Shown: in pieces, positions 47,231 to 56,800 of the stretch
Layout: every line of letters begins with the position of its first letter
How positions within the stretch are numbered: position 1 is the first letter of the stretch
Assembly: GCF_030125375.1 (NCBI RefSeq)
Contig: NZ_JASJUU010000007.1
Coordinates: 125,416-189,415 of the forward strand
Direction of reading: 5' to 3'
Source of the DNA: Pseudoalteromonas umbrosa
Lineage (GTDB): Bacteria > Pseudomonadota > Gammaproteobacteria > Enterobacterales > Alteromonadaceae
DNA length: 64,000 nucleotides
Program-made: the position numbers and the translations under genes
Notes under the pieces: model-generated
Database searches by the model: none
What the model was told of the DNA's origin: nothing
The model's input: only the letters and a program-made list of their open reading frames with translations

Positions 47231-48385
47231 TTATAAGCTCGCAGCAATGATCTGGCGGCTTTTATCCAGTGTAACAGCCTGTTGTTCACCCAGTGCCGTC
47301 ATGCCATGACGCTCCAATTGATCCGTGATCTTATCTACCGCCTCTTCGTCAACACCATAATCACTTAAGCGTGTTTTCATATCAACGCGATGGAAAAACT
47401 GCTCTGTCATTTCAATAGCCGATGCGATTGCTTGCTCTTCATCTGAGATGTCCAGCCCTAAAACACGCTCTGCATATTGCAGTAGTTTCTCTCGTTTATG
47501 CTCTTTTTGCTCTAACATCATTCTTGGTAAAATAATTGCGAGCGTCTGTGCGTGATCTAAGCCGTAAACCGCGGTGATCTCATGCCCAATCATATGTGTT
47601 GCCCAATCCTGCGGTACGCCTGCACCAATAAGCCCATTGAGCGCCATAGTTGCCGACCACATCACATTCGCGCGCGTTTTATAATCCACGTCATCTGACA
47701 GCAACTTTGGACCCTCTTCCATCAATGTCATCAAGAGGCCCTCAGCGAATCGATCTTGTACCTTCGCATCAACAGGATATGTCAAGTATTGCTCCATGGT
47801 GTGAACAAATGCATCAACAACGCCATTGGTTAATTGTCTCGTTGGAAGCGTTTCCATCACTTTTGGATCAAGTACTGCAAACTTAGGTTGAACAAGTATT
47901 GAAGCAAACGGCAGTTTGTCATGTGTTTCGCTATTTGACACTACGCTAAAGCTGTTTGATTCTGACCCCGTTGCAGGTAAAGTTAATACCACACCAATTG
48001 GCAATGCAGATTTGACTTCTGCGCCTTTACTCAGGATATCCCATGGCTCGCCTTCAAAGTTGGCAGCCGCAGCGATGAATTTACTACCATCAATCACCGA
48101 ACCGCCACCCACAGCAAGAATATAATTAAACTCTTCAGCCTTAATTTTTTCAACAGCTTGCATGCAAGTTTGATAAGTCGGATTAGGTTCAATACCAGCA
48201 AACTCACCCCAGTTAAATTCGCTTAAAGCGGCACTGACTTGTTCATAAATACCATTTTTATGGATGCTGCCCCCACCATAAACCACCAATACTTTTGCTT
48301 CACTCGGGATAGCCTTGGTTATTTCAGCTATCTGTCCTTCACCAAAAAAGATCTCAGTCGGGTTGTAAAAATTAAAGTTAAGCAT
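47231..48385 (-). CDS. Iron-containing alcohol dehydrogenase, YqhD-like
   Basis: A 384-residue NAD(P)-dependent metal alcohol dehydrogenase. It has the N-terminal pattern NFYNPTEIFFGEGQI, the cofactor loop VVYGGGSIHKNGIYE, ILAVGGGSVIDGSKF, and metal-binding histidines in DWATHMIGHEITAVYG and LDHAQTLAII. YqhD of E. coli reduces toxic short-chain aldehydes; this is the closest match I recognise. It faces a LysR regulator across a 150-bp gap, as YqhD faces YqhC (an AraC protein) in E. coli, so local regulation is likely. Confidence 0.9.
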   Translation of the reverse strand: MLNFNFYNPTEIFFGEGQIAEITKAIPSEAKVLVVYGGGSIHKNGIYEQVSAALSEFNWGEFAGIEPNPTYQTCMQAVEKIKAEEFNYILAVGGGSVIDGSKFIAAAANFEGEPWDILSKGAEVKSALPIGVVLTLPATGSESNSFSVVSNSETHDKLPFASILVQPKFAVLDPKVMETLPTRQLTNGVVDAFVHTMEQYLTYPVDAKVQDRFAEGLLMTLMEEGPKLLSDDVDYKTRANVMWSATMALNGLIGAGVPQDWATHMIGHEITAVYGLDHAQTLAIILPRMMLEQKEHKREKLLQYAERVLGLDISDEEQAIASAIEMTEQFFHRVDMKTRLSDYGVDEEAVDKITDQLERHGMTALGEQQAVTLDKSRQIIAASL

Positions 48386-48536
48386 AACTGCTCCTGCAAT
48401 GACGGTATGTTATTTAATTCCAAGATAGTTTAATGGCATGCATAGCGAAGATCATTAATCAAAAAGCAATTCACTTTTTCTCAGTTGCAATAATGGAGTA
48501 TTATTCACCCTCATATTTGCACAGGTGATACAAAGT

Positions 48537-49400
48537 ATGTGGCAAGGGTTAGATATTTTTTTAGCAGTTGTTGAGCATGGTAGTTTTAGCAAAGCAGCAG
48601 ATGCTTTGGATGTTTCCACCTCCCATGTGAGTCGTCAGATACAGCAGTTGGAGTCCAGATTGGGCACGGTACTACTGCAGCGTACGACTCGCAGTATAAA
48701 ACTGACTGAAGAAGGACTTGCCTATGCAGCCAAATTGAAAGACATTCAACACGCATTAATAGATGCAAACAATGAGCTACAAGGCGTCCAGCACATCCCA
48801 AAAGGACCGATTAGAATCACGGGGGCAGGCGATTTCGTTGCAAACCGAGTTGCCCCTGTCATTGTTCAGTTTTGCCAACTTTATCCTGAGGTCGACGTGC
48901 ATCTTGATTTCAATGCACGCAATGTCGATTTAATCGAAGATGGCTTTGATTTAGCAATTCGCTTTGGACGCCTGCAAGACTCCAGACTCATCGCCCGTAA
49001 GCTCAGTACACGCTACATGAAGTTATTAGCAAGCCCTGACTATTTGGCAACAGCGCCTCCTTTAAGATCTCCACAAGATTTGTCCCAACATAATTGCCTA
49101 ATTGCGATTTCTAATCGCTGGCGATTCCTTGGCGATGAAGGCATAGATGAGATCAAAGTCTCAGGTAATTGGCGAAGTAACAACCCACAAGCGATCCTTC
49201 ATGCTTGTCGTTCAGGTCTTGGGATCGCTCATCTAGCTGAAGATATTGCCGAGCAAAGTCTAGCAAGTGGCGAGCTCGTGTCATTACTTGACGAGCATCA
49301 GGTCAACGATAATGCCAGCTGGCTGGTTTATCCCCGAAAAGACTTAATGCCACTTCGTGTTCGGCTACTGATCGACTTTTTACTTGCAAACATAAAGTGA
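48537..49400 (+). CDS. LysR-family transcriptional regulator
   Basis: A 287-residue regulator with the N-terminal winged helix (WQGLDIFLAVVEHGSFSKAA, then DVSTSHVSRQIQQLESRLG) and a type-2 periplasmic-binding-like effector domain. ATG at 48537 is chosen with AGGTGA 8 nt upstream; the GTG at 48525 overlaps that site. Divergent from the aldehyde reductase gene, which it probably controls. The effector is unknown, perhaps an aldehyde. Confidence 0.9.
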   Translation: MWQGLDIFLAVVEHGSFSKAADALDVSTSHVSRQIQQLESRLGTVLLQRTTRSIKLTEEGLAYAAKLKDIQHALIDANNELQGVQHIPKGPIRITGAGDFVANRVAPVIVQFCQLYPEVDVHLDFNARNVDLIEDGFDLAIRFGRLQDSRLIARKLSTRYMKLLASPDYLATAPPLRSPQDLSQHNCLIAISNRWRFLGDEGIDEIKVSGNWRSNNPQAILHACRSGLGIAHLAEDIAEQSLASGELVSLLDEHQVNDNASWLVYPRKDLMPLRVRLLIDFLLANIK

Positions 49401-49437
49401 TCTTTTCTATTGCGGTCATAGTAAATCTAACCTAACA

Positions 49438-49459
49438 TTTAAATCGTGCACGATTAAAT
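49438..49459. promoter_or_regulatory. Palindromic operator upstream of gpx-ohrR
   Basis: A perfect 14-bp palindrome AATCGTG-CACGATT (49442-49455), with partly matching T/A flanks, lies 19 bp before the peroxidase start. Its place upstream of an operon encoding a MarR-type sensor suggests the OhrR binding site. This is inference; the site has no proven match. Confidence 0.6.
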
Positions 49460-49473
49460 CACTGGAGATATAA

Positions 49474-49956
49474 ATGCTTTACGAATTTACTGCCAATACC
49501 TTACAGGGCCAAGCCTATGACTTTTCGAATTTAAAAGGGAAAGTAGTACTTGTCGTGAATACGGCGAGCCAATGTGGTTTGACACCGCAATATGAAGGGC
49601 TTCAACAGCTTCATAAAGAACTGCACACTGAAGGGCTTGAGATCATCGGTTTCCCATGTAATCAATTTGGTAAACAAGAACCTGGCAGTGCATCAGAGAT
49701 CCAACAAGGCTGCTTAATCAATTATGGTGTCGACTTTACTATGATGGAAAAAATTGAAGTCAACGGCGCTCGGGCACATCCGCTTTATCAATATCTCAAA
49801 TCAGCACTGCCTGGGATATTAACCAACAACATCAAGTGGAACTTTACCAAGTTTTTAATTGGCAAAGATGGGCAACCTCTTAAACGTTATGCGCCCACCA
49901 CGAAGCCTGAAAAAATTAAAGCAGATATCATCAATGCGCTTGGACACACGTCATGA
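49474..49956 (+). CDS. Glutathione peroxidase-like thiol peroxidase (BtuE-type)
   Basis: A 160-residue peroxidase that reduces organic hydroperoxides, probably with thioredoxin. The peroxidatic Cys is in NTASQCGLTPQYEGL, the tetrad Gln in GFPCNQFGKQEPG, and the Trp-Asn pair in IKWNFTKFLIG. The Cys in IGFPCNQF is also conserved and may act in resolution. A Cys, not selenocysteine, occupies the active site. It overlaps ohrR by 4 bp, so both are one operon. Confidence 0.92.
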   Translation: MLYEFTANTLQGQAYDFSNLKGKVVLVVNTASQCGLTPQYEGLQQLHKELHTEGLEIIGFPCNQFGKQEPGSASEIQQGCLINYGVDFTMMEKIEVNGARAHPLYQYLKSALPGILTNNIKWNFTKFLIGKDGQPLKRYAPTTKPEKIKADIINALGHTS

Positions 49957-50396
49957 GCGAAAAGCACCCTGAATTAAACTTAGATAATCAGCTTTGCTTT
50001 AGCTTATATGCAGCCTCAAGACATATTACACGCTTGTATCAGCCCATGCTGAAACAGCATAACTTAACCTACCCACAGTACATTGTGCTGCTGATCCTAT
50101 GGCAAAAAGATGGCATGTTAATCAAAGACATTGGGGAGCGTGCGCAGCTCAAGAGCAATACGCTAACCCCTTTGTTAAAAAGGTTAGAGCAAAACGGATT
50201 AGTGACACGTCAAAGGGATAGTGAAGATGAAAGACAGTGTTATGTGTATTTGACTGAACAAGGTAAAAACTTAGAGAGTTTATGTGCTTGCATCCCCTCT
50301 CAAATGCTTAAGCAAACTGAGATGCCAATAGAAAAACTCATCGAGCTCAAGCAACTGCTTGACCAGCTGGTGGTCAAAGAAGTGCATGGTAAGTAA
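49953..50396 (+). CDS. ohrR: MarR-family organic-peroxide sensor OhrR-like
   Basis: A 147-residue winged-helix repressor. The N-terminal LDNQLCFSLYAASRHITR has the reactive Cys (residue about 14) typical of OhrR, and the Tyr residues that hydrogen-bond it (YPQYIVLLILW). The DNA-binding helices and wing are in IKDIGERAQLKSNTLTPLL and VTRQRDSEDERQCYVYLT. Peroxide oxidation of the Cys would relieve repression of gpx. More Cys residues lie in the C-terminal part (LCACIPSQM), suggesting a two-Cys mode. Confidence 0.9.
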   Translation: MSEKHPELNLDNQLCFSLYAASRHITRLYQPMLKQHNLTYPQYIVLLILWQKDGMLIKDIGERAQLKSNTLTPLLKRLEQNGLVTRQRDSEDERQCYVYLTEQGKNLESLCACIPSQMLKQTEMPIEKLIELKQLLDQLVVKEVHGK

Positions 50397-50411
50397 GACA
50401 CTTACCATGCA
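50383..50411. terminator. Perfect inverted repeat at the 3' end of ohrR
   Basis: A 12-bp perfect stem TGCATGGTAAGT/ACTTACCATGCA with a 5-nt loop overlaps the last codons of ohrR and lies 7 bp from the convergent gltX stop. It lacks a T-run, but the stem is strong and can act in both directions. Confidence 0.65.
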
Positions 50412-50417
50412 TCACAG

Positions 50418-51905
50418 TTAGCCGATTGTTGGATACTCCCGGTAAGCCTTTTCTAGCTTTTTAGCCTGTTTCTTTGACACGCCGATGTGGTTAAGCGCCA
50501 CACGTAGACGTGCACGAGAGAGATCTGAGCCCAGTACTTCCATCGCATCCACCACAGATGTTGACGAAGTCTTACCGGTGATCGCGACAAAAATCGGCTC
50601 CAAGAATTCTTTGATCTTTAATTCATGGAACGTCGCAACACTTTTCGCAATCGCAAAGATCTCAGATTTATTCCAGCTACGAAGCTTTTCCAATTCCCAG
50701 ATAAAGAACTGAAGTGCTTGAGTGATCACCGCATCATCTGCTTTACCAGCAGTTAATAGTGCAGGATCATAACTTGGTATGCCACCAACAAAGTGACCAG
50801 CAAGATCGACCAGATCTGATAACGTATTAATACGTGCTTTTGCTTCAGGCAATACTCGCGCCAACGTCTGCGCATTGAATTTCCAATCAACAAAACGCTG
50901 AATTAACTCTTCATCAGACAAGTTTTCACGGATCCATAAACCATTTAACCAGCTTAACTTATCAACATCGAATACCGGTCCACCAAGTGATACACGTTTC
51001 ATATCAAAATGTTCGATCATTTCAGCCAATGTGAACTTTTCACGCTCATCTGGCATTGACCAGCCCATGCGGCCTAAGTAGTTAAGCACTGCTTCAGGTA
51101 AGAAGCCCATTTCTTTATAATAATTGATAGAAGTCGGGTTTTTACGCTTTGACAGCTTTGATTTATCTGGATTACGTAGCAGAGGCAAGTGACCTAATAC
51201 AGGCGCTTCCCAGCCTAGATCTTCATACAGCTTTAACAGTTTAGGCGCAGAGTTGATCCACTCTTCACCACGGAAAATGTGGCTGATCTGCATGTGATGA
51301 TCATCCACGACGTTCGCCATGAAGTAAGTTGGAAAACCATCCGCTTTCAACAGCACTTGCATGTCTACGTTTTCCCAAGGGATCTCAATCTCACCACGCA
51401 AGTAATCGTTAAACTTAAACGTGCCTTCCTCTGGAATGGTCATACGGATCACATAAGGTTTGCCTGCGTCTAAATTTGCTTGAATTTCTTCTTTGCTTAA
51501 ACGTAAACCACGACCATCATATTTAGGACGAAGGCCTTCAGCCATTTGCTCTTCACGCATTTGGTCAAGCTCTTCTGCGGTAGCAAAACAGTAGAACGCT
51601 TTGCCTTCTTCCACTAACTGATGAGCAAACTTTTGATATAACTCTGTACGCTCTGACTGGCGGTATGGGCCAAACTCACCGCCAACGTCTGGGCCATGGT
51701 CCCAGTTAAGACCTAACCAACGTAAGCTATCCATAATAGCTTGTTCTGATTCAGGCGTGCTTCTTACCTGATCGGTATCTTCAATACGCAATACAAACTC
51801 ACCACCTTGCTGTTTTGCAAAGCAGTAGTTAAACAGGGCGATATAAGCAGTACCTAAATGCGGATCACCTGTCGGAGAGGGCGCAACACGTGTACGGATT
51901 GTCAT
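50418..51905 (-). CDS. gltX: Glutamyl-tRNA synthetase
   Basis: Charges tRNA-Glu; class I synthetase of 495 residues. The HIGH motif appears as [14 protein letters not shown] near residue 13 (in the form HLGT), and KMSKS as [13 protein letters not shown] near residue 248. [13 protein letters not shown] is the family opening. The C-terminal anticodon-binding domain ends [14 protein letters not shown]. It follows the glutaredoxin-like gene on the same strand across a gap with an inverted repeat. Confidence 0.96.
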   Translation of the reverse strand: MTIRTRVAPSPTGDPHLGTAYIALFNYCFAKQQGGEFVLRIEDTDQVRSTPESEQAIMDSLRWLGLNWDHGPDVGGEFGPYRQSERTELYQKFAHQLVEEGKAFYCFATAEELDQMREEQMAEGLRPKYDGRGLRLSKEEIQANLDAGKPYVIRMTIPEEGTFKFNDYLRGEIEIPWENVDMQVLLKADGFPTYFMANVVDDHHMQISHIFRGEEWINSAPKLLKLYEDLGWEAPVLGHLPLLRNPDKSKLSKRKNPTSINYYKEMGFLPEAVLNYLGRMGWSMPDEREKFTLAEMIEHFDMKRVSLGGPVFDVDKLSWLNGLWIRENLSDEELIQRFVDWKFNAQTLARVLPEAKARINTLSDLVDLAGHFVGGIPSYDPALLTAGKADDAVITQALQFFIWELEKLRSWNKSEIFAIAKSVATFHELKIKEFLEPIFVAITGKTSSTSVVDAMEVLGSDLSRARLRVALNHIGVSKKQAKKLEKAYREYPTIG

Positions 51906-51944
51906 GATATGTCTCTTAAATTTGTTACTTAAAATAATAAATGA

Positions 51945-51985
51945 GATGCTAGCACAGCCTCAGCATAGGGAAAATAGCTAGCATC
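51945..51985 (-). other. Inverted repeat between the glutaredoxin-like gene and gltX
   Basis: Arms GATGCTAGC and GCTAGCATC (51945-51953 and 51977-51985) are perfect over 9 bp with a 23-nt loop. On the minus strand a T-rich stretch follows, so it may be a weak terminator for the glutaredoxin-like gene or a regulator site for gltX. Confidence 0.4.
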
Positions 51986-51997
51986 ATTGACTGTGTG

Positions 51998-52363
51998 TTA
52001 AGCTGAACGCTCTAAACCCTGTAAATAGCTCACAATGTCACTGGATTCATAAAGCCAAGTTACTCGTCCTTGATCTTCAATTCTCAGACAAGGTACTTTG
52101 ACCTTTCCGCCCTGTTCGAGTAACTCTTGGCGGTAAGCTGCATTGCTTTTTGCATCACGTGTTTCAAGCTTTAAGCCTTCACGTTTTGCAGCTCGTCTCA
52201 CTTTCACGCAAAAAGGACAAGCCTTAAACTGATATAGTTTTAGGTTTTGCGTAATGGTGTCGAGTTGCTGCTGTGCTTGCGCCGAGCGTTTTTTACTTCT
52301 TGGTGTAAAAACAAAGTCGAATAATAAGATAAGACGGCCAAGCAACCAACGGATCAGTTTCAT
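51998..52363 (-). CDS. Membrane-anchored glutaredoxin-like protein
   Basis: A 121-residue protein with an N-terminal hydrophobic segment (about 1-20, MKLIRWLLGRLILLFDFVF) followed by a glutaredoxin fold with the redox motif CPFC (YQFKACPFCVKVRRAA) and the cis-Pro region GKVKVPCLRIE. It would reduce disulfides or carry out glutathione-linked steps at the membrane. ATG at 52363 with GGGAG upstream is chosen over a longer start at 52381. It precedes gltX. Confidence 0.85.
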   Translation of the reverse strand: MKLIRWLLGRLILLFDFVFTPRSKKRSAQAQQQLDTITQNLKLYQFKACPFCVKVRRAAKREGLKLETRDAKSNAAYRQELLEQGGKVKVPCLRIEDQGRVTWLYESSDIVSYLQGLERSA

Positions 52364-52496
52364 GAATATTCTCCCAGTCAAAATCGGCGCTAGAATACCA
52401 TAAAGCTGCGCAACATACGCGCAAAAGTTCCTATAAAAGTATATTTCGTAACCGAAAGTTCAAACCAAATACGTCTGTATTTCTCTTTAGAGTGGA

Positions 52497-53450
52497 TTAA
52501 AAAAGTTCAATGTCTGTTTCCGCTTTTGCTTGCCCAGCGATCCCTAATTCTTCAAAGTCCACAACCTGATCCCGGCCATGCTTCTTAGCGTAATAAAGTG
52601 CCAGATCAGCCTCGTGAACCAACTCAGAAACCTGAGCAATTTCTTCTAATACTGTGTAACCAATACTGATGGTGAGCTTTTTAACCTGAGGGAAGTTGAA
52701 TGCTGAGATGACTTTGCGTACACGATTCAGTAGAGAGCCGGCTTCACTCCTGTCATGGGCTTGAAACAAGACAGCAAACTCTTCACCGCCATAACGAAAA
52801 ACAAAATCTTCTGCACGGAAGTTATCTTTGAGCTGCTGTGCAACCAGCAATAACACTTCATCGCCAATCACATGACCAAAATTGTCATTTACAATTTTAA
52901 AGTGATCAATATCAAACAGTGCTAAGTACCATTTCCGAACTCCTTGCTGCTCCCGCTCAATAACAAACCCTTCACCCGTGGTGATCTCTATCACTTTGTC
53001 ATCAAATGTTTGCCGATTTAAAAGTTGCGTTAGTGGATCTATGCGGCTCAGTGCGAGGGTGTTGAGTTGGTGATAGAACACGTTGATCAAATGCGCAATC
53101 AAATAACTGCGAGCCGTGGGCAGTTTCTCACCGATCCATAATAAACCCATAATGGCTTTGTTGCTTCTCAGTACGATACAAAGATGGTTATCACCAAATA
53201 GAATATGCTTGTGTTTAAGTGTCTCAGCCCGAGCTAATAAATACTCCAAATCTGGCGGTGTTTTAGAGGATGATAAAGCTAGAAGCTTTAATCGTTCTTT
53301 GTCAGATAAGCTTGGAGCGAGGTACATAGCCATGGGTATATCTGGAAGCAGCTCAGTAAGGATTGTCTGAATACGCTTATACAAGTCATTTTCACTTCGC
53401 ATCTGCAACAAGCTAATCGCAAATTCATGTCCGCATGGCGATATATCCAC
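52497..53450 (-). CDS. Diguanylate cyclase (GGDEF domain)
   Basis: A 317-residue cytoplasmic enzyme that makes c-di-GMP. The C-terminal GGDEF domain (about 145-305) has DPLTQLLNRQTFD, DIDHFKIVNDNFGH and the active-site loop RYGGEEFAV (GGEEF form, catalytically competent in the family). The N-terminal part (about 20-130) looks GAF-like. GTG at 53450 is chosen because a perfect AGGAGG lies 5 nt upstream; a GTG at 53474 has no such site. It follows proB by about 50 bp on the same strand, an odd pairing. Confidence 0.88.
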   Translation of the reverse strand: MDISPCGHEFAISLLQMRSENDLYKRIQTILTELLPDIPMAMYLAPSLSDKERLKLLALSSSKTPPDLEYLLARAETLKHKHILFGDNHLCIVLRSNKAIMGLLWIGEKLPTARSYLIAHLINVFYHQLNTLALSRIDPLTQLLNRQTFDDKVIEITTGEGFVIEREQQGVRKWYLALFDIDHFKIVNDNFGHVIGDEVLLLVAQQLKDNFRAEDFVFRYGGEEFAVLFQAHDRSEAGSLLNRVRKVISAFNFPQVKKLTISIGYTVLEEIAQVSELVHEADLALYYAKKHGRDQVVDFEELGIAGQAKAETDIELF

Positions 53451-53498
53451 ACTGAAGCCTCCTAAAACCCTCACACAGTATAGCTTAGCCCCTCTTAG

Positions 53499-54617
53499 TT
53501 AGGTTGCAACGTGCTCGAGTAAGACAAGGTCATCTCTGTGAATAACCACATTTGCGCCTTGATAGCCCAGTACCTCGTTGATCTGTGCACTATGTAATCC
53601 TTTGATCTGCTCTAATTCTTGGCTGTCAAAGGCCACTAGCCCTTTAGCAATCACTTTGCCCTGAATGTTCTTAAGTTCTATCAAATCACCGCGTTGAAAT
53701 TGTCCGCTCACATCTGTTATCCCCTTAGCCAACAAACTTGCCCCCTGTGAGCAAACCGCATTGATAGCACCCGCATCACAGATCAGCGCACCACTGCATC
53801 TTGGACCTGATAGCAACCATTTTTTTCGTCCATCTAACGGCGCGTTAAAACGAATAAACTTAGTGCTTTTTGCCAGACCCAAATGAATATTTACAATCAC
53901 ATTAGACTCACTGCCTTTAGCAATCACGGTTTCAATTCCCGCACGCTGCGCAATTTGAGCGGCTTGTAATTTAGTCGCCATGCCACCTGTGCCCAAAGAG
54001 CTACCTGCGCCACCAGCAAGTGCTATGATGTGCTCATCAATTTCTCCCACCGTTTCAATGAGCCGTGCATCTGGGTTTCGTCTTGGATCGGCTGTAAATA
54101 AACCCGACTGATCAGTGAGAAGTAAAAGCCTGTCTGCGTTGGCCAAAATAGCCACCATTGCAGATAAATTATCATTATCTCCTACTTTAATTTCGCTGGT
54201 TGCCACCGCGTCATTTTCATTAATAATTGGCACTACATCATGACTTAACAACTGCGTTAATGTGTCTCTAGCGTTTAAATACCGTGCACGATCTTCCACA
54301 TCAGCTCGGGTCAGCAATAACTGTGCGACGGCCACATCAAAAATCGAAAACAAACTTTGCCACAAGTGAATTAATTGGCCCTGCCCAATTGCGGCTAACA
54401 TTTGTTTTTCAGCAATTGAATTACCTACGTCCTTATGTAACGCAGCACGCCCAGCAGCAACAGCTCCACTGGAAACAAGAATGACCTGCCAGCCGGCCTT
54501 TCTTAGCTCGACACACTGACTCGCCAAATCAACTAACCGAGGTTTATTTAACAGTGTGCCTCCAGCTGTGAGCACACTAGTGCCCAGCTTAACAACAATG
54601 ACTTTACTATTAGGCAT
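53499..54617 (-). CDS. proB: Glutamate 5-kinase
   Basis: First enzyme of proline synthesis. 372 residues with an amino-acid kinase domain (VVKLGTSVLTAGGTLLN, VILVSSGAVAAGRAAL, INENDAVATSEIKVGDNDNL, GTGGMATKLQAAQIA) and a C-terminal PUA domain (about 275-360), the long form of the enzyme. proA, usually next to it, is not in this window on either side. It may be co-transcribed with the diguanylate cyclase downstream. Confidence 0.96.
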   Translation of the reverse strand: MPNSKVIVVKLGTSVLTAGGTLLNKPRLVDLASQCVELRKAGWQVILVSSGAVAAGRAALHKDVGNSIAEKQMLAAIGQGQLIHLWQSLFSIFDVAVAQLLLTRADVEDRARYLNARDTLTQLLSHDVVPIINENDAVATSEIKVGDNDNLSAMVAILANADRLLLLTDQSGLFTADPRRNPDARLIETVGEIDEHIIALAGGAGSSLGTGGMATKLQAAQIAQRAGIETVIAKGSESNVIVNIHLGLAKSTKFIRFNAPLDGRKKWLLSGPRCSGALICDAGAINAVCSQGASLLAKGITDVSGQFQRGDLIELKNIQGKVIAKGLVAFDSQELEQIKGLHSAQINEVLGYQGANVVIHRDDLVLLEHVAT

Positions 54618-54824
54618 CTACTTACATCCAAACTTCTCAAAACAGGTTATTTTTATAACATGCACATACTCAATTGAATACTAAACAAACAGACTAATGA
54701 AATTTATTTCAAGCCATCTATCATCATTACATGACACATTTCAAATAACTCGCGTGTGGATTATGATCAGTATCAATCTCTATTTAAGCAAACCAGATGT
54801 ATACTGCTAATCGAGGAGGTGACT

Positions 54825-55034
54825 ATGAAAAAGCCAAATTACAGAAAGGAGTTGATAATGCTTCCCCTACTTTTGATCAGTATCGCATTATGTATTGGGG
54901 GACATTTTATCTTGCAGCCGAACTACCAAAATAATCATTGGGCTGAGTATAGCCTCGCAGCATTACCATTTTTAATGTTTGCGATTGTGATCATTGCCAT
55001 CAAAATAGCAATAAAAGCCGATAAAGAAGAGTAA
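54825..55034 (+). CDS. Small two-helix membrane protein
   Basis: A 69-residue protein of unknown family. The ATG at 54825 follows a near-perfect ribosome site (GAGGAGGTG, 4-5 nt spacing), so it is very likely translated. It has a basic N-terminus (MKKPNYRKE), two hydrophobic helices (about 11-30 and 45-64) and a charged tail (KADKEE). It stands alone between the divergent proB and the amidohydrolase. No function is recognised. Confidence 0.7.
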   Translation: MKKPNYRKELIMLPLLLISIALCIGGHFILQPNYQNNHWAEYSLAALPFLMFAIVIIAIKIAIKADKEE

Positions 55035-55156
55035 GCCTTTCACGCCCTCATCACGTGTATGACTTGCTCTCTAGAAAATTAATTTTTTATACTTGATATC
55101 AAATCAAAAATATTACATTTATAGGATCTATAAAATATAACAACAAAGGCATTGCT

Positions 55157-56800
55157 GTGAAAAAACTACTCTTACTTTGCTTATGTCTAGTAAGCCACTG
55201 GAGTCAAGCGCAATTTACCGTGATCCACAATGTGAATGGCTACACCCCCAACCGCGCCGGTGAAATTATTCAATTTAGTACGCTCGTCATTAAAGATGGC
55301 AAAGTAGTAAAGACTGGCGATAAAGACACCATCAAGCAATACCCACAATCTACCACCATAGATGGTAAAGGCTTAACCATGTTACCTGGGCTTATTGATG
55401 CGCATGGCCATGTCATTGGCCTTGGTGACAATTTATCCCGCCTTAACCTTCGCAATGCAAAATCGGTATCAGAAGTTGGGGCTCAACTCAAAAACTATGC
55501 TAAGGAAAACCCTTCGGGATGGATTATTGGACGAGGCTGGGATCAAACTAAATGGACCCCAAGCCATTTCCCAACAGCAGCAGACTTAGATAAATATGTT
55601 GCAGATCGCCCCGTCGTATTAACCCGAGTAGACGGACATGCTATTTGGGTAAACTCACAAGCAATGAAACTGGCGAATATCAGCCAGCACACACAGTCTC
55701 CTGATGGTGGTGAGATCCTTCGTTTAGCCAATACACAACCTAGTGGTGTGTTTATCGATAAGGCAGAACAGCTTATCTTACAAAAAATCCCCAAACCCTC
55801 AAACGCTCAACTCAACAAAGCATTAGACAAAGCATCCGCGCACTTACTAAGTTTAGGGATCACATCAGTACATGATGCTGGTATTGATAAGGCCACATGG
55901 CAACTATATAAAACCAGATCACAACAACACACTATGCCGCTGAGAATTTATGCCATGCTCAGCGCATCTGACCCTCATCTAGAAGAGATGCTCAAAGCGG
56001 GCATAGTCAAAGAGCAAACTGATTATCTAACCATACGCAGTGTAAAAATATATGCGGATGGCGCGCTAGGTAGCCGTGGCGCAGCCCTATTGAAAGATTA
56101 TAAAGACAGACCTGGACATAAAGGGTTAATGCTGGAGAATCAACCTGCTTTGGAATCACTAATACGATTAAGTGTAAAACATGGCTTCAGTGCTCATACG
56201 CATGCCATTGGAGATCGTGCAAATCGCATCGTCTTGGACAGCTATCAAAACGTATTTAAAGACACCGGCGGTAAGCTACTTAGAAACCGTATCGAGCACG
56301 CCCAAATAGTTGATGTTACAGATATTGCTCGTTTCAAACAGTTAAAAATTATTCCATCCATGCAACCTGTGCATGCAACCTCAGATATGCACATGGCACA
56401 AAAGCGCCTAAGAGAGTCTCAACTTGAAGGGGCTTATGCATGGCAAACTTTCCTTAAGCAAGGGATTAAAGTTGCGGCAGGATCTGATTTCCCTGTCGAA
56501 CTTGCAAATCCATTTGACGGTCTGTATGCCGCTGTAACGCGAATGGATAAGTCACTGCATCCAAAAGGGGGGTGGCGAACAGCTGAGCGCCTGAGTAAAC
56601 AACAAGCATTGCAAGCATTTACCCTAGATGCGGCTTATGCTGCCTTTCAAGAGTTCAAGCTAGGAAGTTTAGAACACGGTAAATGGGCAGACTTTATTCT
56701 CATTGATCGTGATTACTTTGAGGTCAATAACGAACAGTTATTCAACATACAAGTTGAGCAAACATGGATCGCAGGAAAACTAAAGTACAAACGACATTAA
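55157..56800 (+). CDS. Secreted YtcJ-like amidohydrolase
   Basis: A 547-residue exported metal-dependent hydrolase of the amidohydrolase-3 (YtcJ) family. A signal peptide (about 1-18, MKKLLLLCLCLVSHWSQA) is followed by the HxH motif in LIDAHGHVIGLGD, the metal-bridging Lys segment VKIYADGALGSRGAALL, SAHTHAIGDRANRIVL, and the final Asp in AAGSDFPVELANPF. Substrate is unknown; relatives cleave formamides or cyclic amides. Start codon is GTG at 55157, with AAGG upstream. It overlaps the convergent small membrane gene by 4 bp. Confidence 0.88.
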   Translation: MKKLLLLCLCLVSHWSQAQFTVIHNVNGYTPNRAGEIIQFSTLVIKDGKVVKTGDKDTIKQYPQSTTIDGKGLTMLPGLIDAHGHVIGLGDNLSRLNLRNAKSVSEVGAQLKNYAKENPSGWIIGRGWDQTKWTPSHFPTAADLDKYVADRPVVLTRVDGHAIWVNSQAMKLANISQHTQSPDGGEILRLANTQPSGVFIDKAEQLILQKIPKPSNAQLNKALDKASAHLLSLGITSVHDAGIDKATWQLYKTRSQQHTMPLRIYAMLSASDPHLEEMLKAGIVKEQTDYLTIRSVKIYADGALGSRGAALLKDYKDRPGHKGLMLENQPALESLIRLSVKHGFSAHTHAIGDRANRIVLDSYQNVFKDTGGKLLRNRIEHAQIVDVTDIARFKQLKIIPSMQPVHATSDMHMAQKRLRESQLEGAYAWQTFLKQGIKVAAGSDFPVELANPFDGLYAAVTRMDKSLHPKGGWRTAERLSKQQALQAFTLDAAYAAFQEFKLGSLEHGKWADFILIDRDYFEVNNEQLFNIQVEQTWIAGKLKYKRH

